From NCBI RefSeq assembly GCF_003410055.1, contig NZ_QUZK01000046.1, positions 1-64,000 of the forward strand: 64,000 nt of DNA, given 5' to 3'. Within the stretch, counting starts at the first letter, position 1. Each line of letters starts with the position of its first letter. A program made the position numbers and the translations under genes. Below, in pieces: positions 50,533 to 57,968 of this stretch. Under the pieces are notes generated by a model. It saw nothing but the letters and a program-made list of their open reading frames with translations. It was not told the DNA's origin and did no database searches. This DNA is from Wenzhouxiangella sediminis (GTDB lineage: Bacteria > Pseudomonadota > Gammaproteobacteria > Xanthomonadales > Wenzhouxiangellaceae).

Positions 50533-52116
50533 TCACGTCCAGCGATCGGACCGCGCGCTCTTCCAGGCCTCGCTGAACAGGCCGTGGCCGTTGCCCTCGT
50601 CGAGCAATTGTCCTGGCTCGAGAAATTCGTAGAGCTCGGCAAAACTGGCGACTTTCAGGTCGCCCGATCGGCGATAGATGTGGTGGGGCATGACTTCGTC
50701 GGGATGATTCAGTCCCATCGCCGAGAGCATCTTGATGAGCGCCTCGATGGTGCGCTGGTGGTAGCGCTGCACGCGCGGAATCTTCTCTTCCACGACCAGG
50801 CCGCGCCGCAGCGCCGGATCCTGTGTGGTCACGCCGGTGGGGCAGGTGTTGCTGTTGCACCTCAGCGACTGGATGCAACCCAGGGCGAACATCATGGCTC
50901 GCGCACTGTTGCAGCCGTCGGCGCCGAGCGCGAACGAGCGGATCATGTGGAAGGCGCTGAGGATCTTTCCGCTGCAGATGATGCGGATGTCGTCCCTGAG
51001 ATTGGTGCCGGTGAGAATGTCGTGGACCACGACGAGCGCATCGCGCTTGGGCATGCCCAGGGAGTTGGAGAACTCCAGCGGAGCCGCACCCGTGCCGCCT
51101 TCGCCGCCGTCGACGGTGATGAAGTCCGGCCGGATGCCGGTATCCAGCATGGCCCGGCAGATGGCCAGGAAATCGCTGATGCGCCCCATGCAGAATTTCA
51201 TGCCCACCGGCTTGCCGCCGGACAGTTCGCGCAGCTTGCCGATGAACTCCATCAGCTCCACCGGCGTGGAAAACGCGCTGTGGGCCGGCGGTGAGATGCA
51301 GGCTTCTCCCACCGCTACCTCGCGTGCCTCGGCGATCTCGCGGTTGACCTTGGGCGCGGGCAGGATGCCTCCGGCGCCGGGCTTGGCGCCCTGTGAGAGC
51401 TTGACTTCGATCATCCGGATGCTCTCGCCGGCAGCGACCTCCTCGAAGCGCTCCGGGTTGAACCGGCCCTCCGGCGTGCGGCAGCCGAAGTAGCCGCTCC
51501 CGATCTGCCAGATCAGGTCGCCGCCGTGCTCGAGGTGGTAGCGCGACACGCCGCCCTCGCCGGTGTTGTGCGCGAAGCCGCCGGCCCTGGCGCCGCCGTT
51601 GAGGGCGAGAATGGCGTTGGACGAAAGCGACCCGAAACTCATCGCCGAGATGTTGAGCAGCGAGGACGAGTAAGGCTGCTTGCAGTCCTTGCCGCCGATG
51701 TCGATGCGGGGCTCTTCGTCCAGCTGCGGCGCGGGAACGGTGCAGTGCGCGGCCCACTCGTAGCCGGGTCGGTAGACGTCGCGGTGCGTCCCGAAGGGCC
51801 GCGTTTCCAGGTCTCCCTTGGCGCGTTGATAGATCAGCGAACGGTACTCCCGCTCCACCGGGTAGGCATCCAGGTTGCTCTCGACCAGGTATTGCTGGAT
51901 CTCGGGCCGGATGTGCTCGATCAGGTAGCGAAAGTGCCCGATGATCGGGAAATTGCGCAGCACGGTGTGCCTGGTCTGCATGGCATCACGGATACCGAGC
52001 GCCAGCAGCGGCGCGATCACGAGCAGCGACCACCAGACCGGCGGCCACAGCAGCCCGACCAGGCCGATCACCGCGAAAGCGATCAGCAGGATGACGAAGG
52101 TGTACTGTCTGGCCAT
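50533..52116 (-). CDS. FMN-binding glutamate synthase family protein
   Basis: This 527-residue protein has two N-terminal membrane spans (residues 6-42) and then a glutamate-synthase-like FMN barrel. Family marks are SSLLNISAMSFGSLS near residue 150, NTGEGGVSRYH near residue 185, the FMN region ITVDGGEGGTGAAP near residue 335 and an Fe-S-type cysteine stretch LRCNSNTCPTGVTTQ near residue 415. It lacks the amidotransferase domain of GltB, so it is a stand-alone redox enzyme of unknown substrate, membrane-attached. It converges on the saccharopine-dehydrogenase-like gene across repeat F. Confidence 0.9.
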   Translation of the reverse strand: MARQYTFVILLIAFAVIGLVGLLWPPVWWSLLVIAPLLALGIRDAMQTRHTVLRNFPIIGHFRYLIEHIRPEIQQYLVESNLDAYPVEREYRSLIYQRAKGDLETRPFGTHRDVYRPGYEWAAHCTVPAPQLDEEPRIDIGGKDCKQPYSSSLLNISAMSFGSLSSNAILALNGGARAGGFAHNTGEGGVSRYHLEHGGDLIWQIGSGYFGCRTPEGRFNPERFEEVAAGESIRMIEVKLSQGAKPGAGGILPAPKVNREIAEAREVAVGEACISPPAHSAFSTPVELMEFIGKLRELSGGKPVGMKFCMGRISDFLAICRAMLDTGIRPDFITVDGGEGGTGAAPLEFSNSLGMPKRDALVVVHDILTGTNLRDDIRIICSGKILSAFHMIRSFALGADGCNSARAMMFALGCIQSLRCNSNTCPTGVTTQDPALRRGLVVEEKIPRVQRYHQRTIEALIKMLSAMGLNHPDEVMPHHIYRRSGDLKVASFAELYEFLEPGQLLDEGNGHGLFSEAWKSARSDRWT

Positions 52117-52181
52117 GCGCGCAGACTAGCCCGGATCGCGCCCGAATTGAAGGGGAAGGCCGTTGACCGGTTTCGGGGACT

Positions 52182-54455
52182 TCAGGGTTCGAGCACCAGC
52201 CGGCTGGCGGCTTGCCGCTCGACCGCGTCCCGCGACCAGGGCACCGTCCAGGGCTCGCCGGTCAGGAAATCCGAGAAGAAGTCATCGAAATGCGGGCTGA
52301 AGGGGTTGCCCGACTGGCCGAAGGTGAGGTTGAGCGTGAACGCGTCGGGATCGGCCCAGTCCATCACGTAGCGCATCGACGCGCCGGCCCGCACGCGCAG
52401 GCTGCCGGCTTCCGGGTCGAAGCTGACATAGCTGACGTTGAGCGAGCCGGCGTCACCGCCGCGCGCTACCGGGCCACGGGAGAGATCCAGCCAGGTATCG
52501 AGCAGCGGATTGTTCGCCATGGGATGGGCGATGGACAGCGCCTGGATGCGTCCGAGCGGGTGGATGCCGATCATCAGGGCGTCCTCGAGTGCCTGCAAGG
52601 CCGCGCGATCGCGATCGATGCCGGCCGGAAAGGCCTCCTCGGGAGCCGAGTGCGTCCAGTTGTCGAGCAGGGGGCGCATTTCCCACCACTCGGCGACGCG
52701 ATCGTCCTGTTCCGCCTCGAAGACGGCGCGCGCCAGGTAGTGCCACCAGAGCTGGAACAGGCCCGCCATGTCGCTATCGGCGCGCATCGTGCCGTCCCAG
52801 CGCCGCAGTTCCGAGGCGATTGCCCTGCGGCCGGAGTCTTCGGCGACCTCGGCCAGCCAGTCGCGCCAGCTCAGTGCCCGGTCGGAGGTCTGGCTGAGCT
52901 GGAAGCGACGCATGTCTTCTCGATCGAAACTGGCTTGCCCCGACAGGTAGTCGCTGATGCGGCGCATGCGCAAATGCTTGTAGAAGCCCGGGATGGGATA
53001 GGGCCAGTCGTTGCCGGCGGCGTGGTTGTTGGAGTTGGCCAGCCAGCCCTGGTCCGGGTTGAGTGCCCAGGGACGGTCCTCGGGCGGATGGAAGCCGTCC
53101 CAGTCATTGATCGGGTCGGTTGCGTCGAGCACGCTGAAGAACCGCTGGTGCCGGCGAACCGGGATCGGCGTCGACTGGACGTAGCCGATATTGCCGCCGC
53201 GGTCGGAGTAACTCCAGTTGACCGACAGCGCTCCCATCCGGGTCGCGGCGTGACGAAACGTCTCGAAGTCGCCGGCGCGGTTGAGCGCCAGACCGTTGGA
53301 GACGACGTCGGCCAGCGGCAGTTCGAAACCGGCCCAGCGCATGACCAGCACATGGCCGTCTTCCTTGTCGATGACGCGCCCCATCGGGGTGTAGAAGAAC
53401 TCGCGCTCGAGCGGCTTCTCGCGGCCGCGAATCTCGATGGACTCCTCGCGGGCGATCATCTTCTGCCAGCCGTTCGGGCCGCGCACCCGCTGTGGATCGT
53501 CCGGGTGCCGCGGCTGGCGGTAGGTTTCGAACACGTCCACCGGCGCCACTGTGAAGGCCCAGGCAATCCGGCCGTTGTGGCCCATGGCGACGAAGGGCAG
53601 GCCCGGGGCGGTCACGCCGACGACATCGAGCGTCTCGGCCGAATGCAGGCCCACCGCGTACCACATGCCCGGTGCGCGGTCGATGTCCAGGTGAGGGTCG
53701 GAGGCGTGCAGGGCCGCGCCGCTTTCCGACTTCGAGGGCGCGACGACCCAGGTGTTCGAGGCCTGGGTGATCGATTGCCGGGGCAGCGTCGCCCGCGTCC
53801 AGTCGGGCAGCTCGCTGAGCCAGTCGGCGGCGGGTTGGCCGTGGCGGTCGGTCAGCGCATGCCAGGCTTCGCTGAGGCGTTGCACCAGGGTGGTCGGGTA
53901 GAAGGTCTGGTAATAGGCGATGGTCAGGACATCCTCGCGGCTCCAGGGCTCGGGTTCGACGCCGAGCATGAGCAGGCCGGGCGGCAGGCGGTCGGCCGCG
54001 TCGATGTGTCGGTTGATGCCGTCGACGTAGGCGTCGAGGAGGGCGGCCGTTTCGGCGTCGAGCTCGGGGCGCTCCTCCGCGACGCGGCGGGCGAAGCCGT
54101 AGGAGCGGTGCAGGATGTCGAGCTCGACGGCCGCTTCCCCGATCATTGCCGAGAGTTCGCCGCGGGCCATGCGGCGGATCAGTTCGAGTTGGAAGAGTCG
54201 CTCGCCGGCGTGCAGCCAGCCGAGGGCGCGCATGGCGTCGGCGTCCGTCCGGGCATAGACGCGCGGAATGCCGCGATCGTCGAACAGGATTTCCACGGGC
54301 TCGTCGAGGCCCGGAAACCCGACCTTGCCCTCGTAGGGCATGACCGAATCGTCCAGCCAGCTCGGTCCGCCGAACCAGGCTGCCGCCGCCACGCCAAGGA
54401 CCGTCACCAGGCTGACGACCAGGCTGCGCTTGAGAATTCCGCGGTTGCTTGACAC
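52182..54455 (-). CDS. Penicillin acylase family (Ntn-hydrolase) protein
   Basis: This 757-residue protein has an N-terminal signal anchor (residues about 8-30) and the layout of a self-cleaving S45 amidase: an alpha-subunit region with GIPRVYARTDADAMRALGWL, a linker, and the beta-subunit nucleophile Ser in SITQASNTWVVAPSKS near residue 235. Homologues hydrolyse beta-lactam side chains or acyl-homoserine lactones. The real substrate here is unknown, with quorum quenching possible. The GTG at 54455 is chosen because GGGAGAGG precedes it; an ATG at 54515 would overlap the upstream gene. Confidence 0.9.
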   Translation of the reverse strand: MSSNRGILKRSLVVSLVTVLGVAAAAWFGGPSWLDDSVMPYEGKVGFPGLDEPVEILFDDRGIPRVYARTDADAMRALGWLHAGERLFQLELIRRMARGELSAMIGEAAVELDILHRSYGFARRVAEERPELDAETAALLDAYVDGINRHIDAADRLPPGLLMLGVEPEPWSREDVLTIAYYQTFYPTTLVQRLSEAWHALTDRHGQPAADWLSELPDWTRATLPRQSITQASNTWVVAPSKSESGAALHASDPHLDIDRAPGMWYAVGLHSAETLDVVGVTAPGLPFVAMGHNGRIAWAFTVAPVDVFETYRQPRHPDDPQRVRGPNGWQKMIAREESIEIRGREKPLEREFFYTPMGRVIDKEDGHVLVMRWAGFELPLADVVSNGLALNRAGDFETFRHAATRMGALSVNWSYSDRGGNIGYVQSTPIPVRRHQRFFSVLDATDPINDWDGFHPPEDRPWALNPDQGWLANSNNHAAGNDWPYPIPGFYKHLRMRRISDYLSGQASFDREDMRRFQLSQTSDRALSWRDWLAEVAEDSGRRAIASELRRWDGTMRADSDMAGLFQLWWHYLARAVFEAEQDDRVAEWWEMRPLLDNWTHSAPEEAFPAGIDRDRAALQALEDALMIGIHPLGRIQALSIAHPMANNPLLDTWLDLSRGPVARGGDAGSLNVSYVSFDPEAGSLRVRAGASMRYVMDWADPDAFTLNLTFGQSGNPFSPHFDDFFSDFLTGEPWTVPWSRDAVERQAASRLVLEP

Positions 54456-54477
54456 GAGCCTCTCCCGGCGTATCGGA

Positions 54478-55812
54478 CTAGGAGTCGCTTCCCGTGAGCG
54501 ACAGGGTATCGTCATCGTCGCCGGAGCCGTCGGCGGGGATGCTTACGACCTGGTTGCGTCCCTGGGACTTGGCCCGATAGACGGCCCGGTCGGCCAGGCG
54601 GATCACCGCGTCCAGCTCGATGTTCTGCCGCGGTCCGACCGCGCTGACGCCCATGCTGGCCGTGACGTGCAGACCCGCCGGCTCGAGGACCTCGAGCGCG
54701 AGGCGGAGTTCTTCCGCGCGCCGCGTTGCCGCTTCGAGGGGGCAGCCCGGCAGGACCAGGAGGAGCTCTTCTCCGCCGAAGCGAACGGCGAAGTCCTCGT
54801 CGCGGCAGGACTTGGTCAGCAGGTCGCCGACCTGGCTCAGCACCTCGTCGCCAACCAGGTGGCCGTGGCGGTCGTTGATCTGCTTGAAGTGATCGATGTC
54901 GATCAGGATCAGTCCCAGGCCGTCGGAGTCGCCGCACTGGCTGTCTTGCTGGCGCGTGAAATCGCTCAGCGCATTGCGGTTGTGCAGGCCGGTCAACGGA
55001 TCGGTCATGGCCAGGTCGTAGAGTTGCCGGCGCTGCTGCTGCACCTGGTCGAACAGCTGCTTGTTGACGATCAGGTTGCTGATACGCGCCCGAGCTTCCT
55101 CGATGATGACCGGTTTGTTGATGAAGTCGTTGACGCCGAGCCGGAACAGTTCGACCCGACGCACGGGATCCTCCATGCCTGACATTGCCAGGATGGGCAG
55201 GCGAGTCTTGTCCGGATAGCGTTCGCGAAGGCGATTGACCAGCGCAATCCCGCTCATCTCGCCCTCGACCAGGATGTCGCTGATGACCAGGTCGTGGCGC
55301 TCTTCGTCGAAGGCTTCCCAGGCGTCGGATGCGCTGCGGAAATGATCGACTTCCAGGTTCATCTTGGCGAGGAGGTGGATCATGATGCGGCTGACTGTCC
55401 GGCTGTCCTCGACGTACAACACACAACCGGACGGTGGATCCGAATCGGTCTCGCCGTCGCGGATGAAGCGCCTGGCGCGGTTGAACAACTGCTGGATGTC
55501 GGTCTTGGCGTGGATGTCGGTCACGCCTGCCTCGAAGGCCCTGCGGCGAACCTGCTTGTCTTCGACCGAAGTCAGGAGGATGACGGGCACATCGTGGCCG
55601 TGCGCCATCCTGCGAACTTGCCGGGTGAATTCGATACCGTCGGTGTCCGGAAGGGAAAGGGAAACGCAGATCATGTCGACGCGTTCGCGCTCGATGCGCG
55701 CCAGCCCCGATTCGCCGTCGTCGCACATCAGGGGTTCGTGTCCGGCACGCTTCATCAGGCGCTGCCAGATCGCGCGAAACACCTTCGAGTGATCGACGAC
55801 GAGAATCTTCAA
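54478..55812 (-). CDS. Diguanylate cyclase with two receiver domains (PleD-like)
   Basis: This protein of about 444 residues has REC (1-115), REC (130-250) and GGDEF (280-430) domains. The cyclase motif is FGGEELLLVLPG near residue 345, with TDPLTGLHNRNAL before it, so c-di-GMP synthesis is likely. The second REC keeps its Asp (DLVISDILVEG); the first has Ser where the phosphoacceptor belongs (CVSLSLPDTDG, near residue 52) and is probably a dimerisation module. The TTG at 55812 is preferred because AGGGA lies eight bases upstream and it starts directly at KILVVDHS; ATG starts at 55869 or 55893 are possible. Confidence 0.85.
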   Translation of the reverse strand: MKILVVDHSKVFRAIWQRLMKRAGHEPLMCDDGESGLARIERERVDMICVSLSLPDTDGIEFTRQVRRMAHGHDVPVILLTSVEDKQVRRRAFEAGVTDIHAKTDIQQLFNRARRFIRDGETDSDPPSGCVLYVEDSRTVSRIMIHLLAKMNLEVDHFRSASDAWEAFDEERHDLVISDILVEGEMSGIALVNRLRERYPDKTRLPILAMSGMEDPVRRVELFRLGVNDFINKPVIIEEARARISNLIVNKQLFDQVQQQRRQLYDLAMTDPLTGLHNRNALSDFTRQQDSQCGDSDGLGLILIDIDHFKQINDRHGHLVGDEVLSQVGDLLTKSCRDEDFAVRFGGEELLLVLPGCPLEAATRRAEELRLALEVLEPAGLHVTASMGVSAVGPRQNIELDAVIRLADRAVYRAKSQGRNQVVSIPADGSGDDDDTLSLTGSDS

Positions 55813-55998
55813 CCTGTTGTCCCTTGACTTGCCGGCCGGAGCCGACCCTCCCCGTAGACCGTGCAACATAGCACAGGCGCGGACGGCGGGCACCGGCTCG
55901 GGCGCTCGCGCCGTGCCGACGGCGGCCTTGCCCCGACAGACGGCATTTGCAGTATGCTTTGCGGCCGATTGCCGGCAAAAAGATCACTTGGAGGCAGA

Positions 55999-56565
55999 AT
56001 GCCCAGGGTCAATGAAATCAAGCGCGGTCAGGTCGTCGAGCACGACGGCGGCGTGTTCGCGGTCCGAAACATCGAACGTTCGGCGCCCACCGCTCGCGGC
56101 GGCGGCACGCTCTACCGCTTCAAGCTGCAGGCCATTCCGGGCGGCGACCGCAAGGAAGTCACCCTGAAGGGCGACGACGTCCTCAAGGACGCTGACCTCG
56201 TGCGCCGCCAGAGCGAGTTTTCCTATCGCGACGGCAACCAGTTCGTGTTCATGGACAGCGAGGACTTCAGCCAGTACCTGGTGGATGCCGAAGCCGTGGG
56301 CGAAGCCGCCGACTACATCACCGACGGCCTCGACGGCATCTACGTGCTGATCATCGACGACACGCCGGTGGCCATCCAGTTGCCCCAGTCGGTGGTTCTG
56401 GACGTGACCGACACGGCGCCGGTGATGAAGGGTGCGACGGCGACCAAATCGAACAAGCCGGCCACGCTGGAGACCGGCCTGGAGATCCAGGTGCCCGACT
56501 ACATCACGCCGGGCGAGAAGGTTCGCGTCAATACCGAAAGCGGCGAGTTCATGGGCCGCGCCTGA
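55999..56565 (+). CDS. efpL: Elongation factor P-like protein EfpL (YeiP)
   Basis: This 188-residue three-domain translation factor has MPRVNEIKRGQVV at the start, the loop SPTARGGGTLY near residue 31 where EF-P has its modified Lys, and the C-terminal KPATLETGLEIQVPDYI. EfpL relieves ribosome stalling on difficult peptide motifs, and the loop Arg is typical of this paralogue. The ATG at 55999 has GGAGG five bases upstream. A weak promoter (TTGCCC, 19 bp, TATGCT at 55928-55958) may drive it. tyrA follows after three bases. Confidence 0.93.
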   Translation: MPRVNEIKRGQVVEHDGGVFAVRNIERSAPTARGGGTLYRFKLQAIPGGDRKEVTLKGDDVLKDADLVRRQSEFSYRDGNQFVFMDSEDFSQYLVDAEAVGEAADYITDGLDGIYVLIIDDTPVAIQLPQSVVLDVTDTAPVMKGATATKSNKPATLETGLEIQVPDYITPGEKVRVNTESGEFMGRA

Positions 56566-56568
56566 TCG

Positions 56569-57678
56569 GTGGACGAGCGCGAACTCCAGGCCCGTCTCGC
56601 GGCCCTGCGCAAGGAGCTCGACGGCGTCGATGCCGACTTGATCGAGCTGGCCGGCCGGCGCCAGGAGCTGGTTTCCGACATCGGCCGGCTCAAGAAGTGC
56701 CATGGCCGGCAACTGCGCGACTTCAAGCGAGAGCGTGAGGTCCTCGATGGCGTGCGCAGGGCGGCCGAATCCAGGGGGCTGGATCCCGCGCTGGCCGAGG
56801 ACCTGTTCCAGCGCCTGATCGAAGCCTCGTTGACCCGCCAGGAAAGGGAACGACTGCAGCTGGCCCGGCACGGGCACGGCAAGCGGGCGCTGGTTATCGG
56901 CGGCGCGGGGCGGATGGGTCGCTGGCTGGCCGCCTTCCTGGACGGCCAGGGCTTCGACGTGATTGTCGCCGACCCGGCGGTGGAGACCGATGGCGCATCC
57001 CGCTTCGCCGACTGGCGCGAGGCGCCCGCCGACGTGGCGATCATCGCCGTCACCGCACCGCTGAGGGTCTCAGCCGCGATTCTCGGCGAACTCGCCCAGC
57101 GCACGTCGAACGCGCTGGTCTTCGACATCGGCTCGCTCAAAAGCCCGCTTGCGCCGGCGCTCAGGTCGGCTGCCGAGGCGGGCCTGCGGGTCTGCTCGGT
57201 GCACCCGATGTTCGGACCCGATACCCAGCTTTTGTCCGAGAAACACGTCCTGCTGATGGATGTCGGCAATGCGGAAGCCGTCGAGGCGGCGCGCTCGCTT
57301 TTCGCCGACACCCTGGCGGAGGTAGTCGTCATCGACCTGGACGAGCACGATCAACTGATGGCGCCGGTACTGGGCCTGTCGCACGCGCTGAGCATCGTTT
57401 TCTTCACCGCCCTGGCCGACAGCGGCGTACCGGCCGAGCGCCTGGCACGGTTGTCGAGCACCACCTTCGACCGCCAGCTCGCCATCGCCCGCGGTGTTGC
57501 CGGTGAGAGCCCCGACCTCTACTTCGAGATCCAGTCGCTGAACCGCCACGGCGACGGCGTCCGGGAGGTGCTGCTACAGGCCGTTCAGACCCTGATCCAC
57601 GCCATCGAAAGCGACGACGCCGATGCGTTCCGGCATTTGATGGCTCGGGGAAAGACGTATCTTTCCGAGTTGGAGTAG
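56569..57678 (+). CDS. tyrA: Chorismate mutase/prephenate dehydrogenase (T-protein) TyrA
   Basis: This 369-residue bifunctional enzyme of tyrosine synthesis has an N-terminal AroQ chorismate mutase (residues 1-90, LRKELDGVDADLIELAGRRQ) and a C-terminal NAD-linked dehydrogenase with the Rossmann loop ALVIGGAGRMGRWLAAF near residue 105 and VHPMFGPDT near residue 210. The GTG at 56569 lies three bases after the efpL stop. The mutase-dehydrogenase fusion is a gammaproteobacterial trait. Confidence 0.94.
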   Translation: MDERELQARLAALRKELDGVDADLIELAGRRQELVSDIGRLKKCHGRQLRDFKREREVLDGVRRAAESRGLDPALAEDLFQRLIEASLTRQERERLQLARHGHGKRALVIGGAGRMGRWLAAFLDGQGFDVIVADPAVETDGASRFADWREAPADVAIIAVTAPLRVSAAILGELAQRTSNALVFDIGSLKSPLAPALRSAAEAGLRVCSVHPMFGPDTQLLSEKHVLLMDVGNAEAVEAARSLFADTLAEVVVIDLDEHDQLMAPVLGLSHALSIVFFTALADSGVPAERLARLSSTTFDRQLAIARGVAGESPDLYFEIQSLNRHGDGVREVLLQAVQTLIHAIESDDADAFRHLMARGKTYLSELE

Positions 57679-57695
57679 GAGCGCAGCCGCGCACA

Positions 57696-57968
57696 TCAGG
57701 CGAAGTGTTCGTCCAGATAGCGGTTGATTTCCTTCTCCACGGCCGGCTGAAGGTAGGTGAACAGGAAGGCCAGCTTGGCCCGGACGTGGACGGCTTCTTC
57801 GTCCACGTCGATTTCGCCGTGCACGCCGGGGCGCTCGAATACGATGGTGTCTCCGTCCCATCCGTACTCGATGCTGAACTTATCGGCAAGATCGGAAGCC
57901 AGGTCGTCGGCGACCTGTTGCGCGTCCTCGAGGCTCATCGAGTGCGGCTTTCGGATGTCGATGCTCAT
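57696..57968 (-). CDS. Polyhydroxyalkanoic acid system family protein
   Basis: This 90-residue protein matches the small family annotated as polyhydroxyalkanoic acid system or granule-region proteins: MSIDIRKPHSMSLEDAQQVA, FSIEYGWDGDTIVFERPGV, then AKLAFLFTYLQPAVEKEINR. Members occur near PHA or fatty-acid genes and have no defined activity. Here it is the last cistron of a signalling chain, overlapping the GGDEF-EAL gene by four bases. No phaC or phasin gene is in the window. Confidence 0.85.
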   Translation of the reverse strand: MSIDIRKPHSMSLEDAQQVADDLASDLADKFSIEYGWDGDTIVFERPGVHGEIDVDEEAVHVRAKLAFLFTYLQPAVEKEINRYLDEHFA

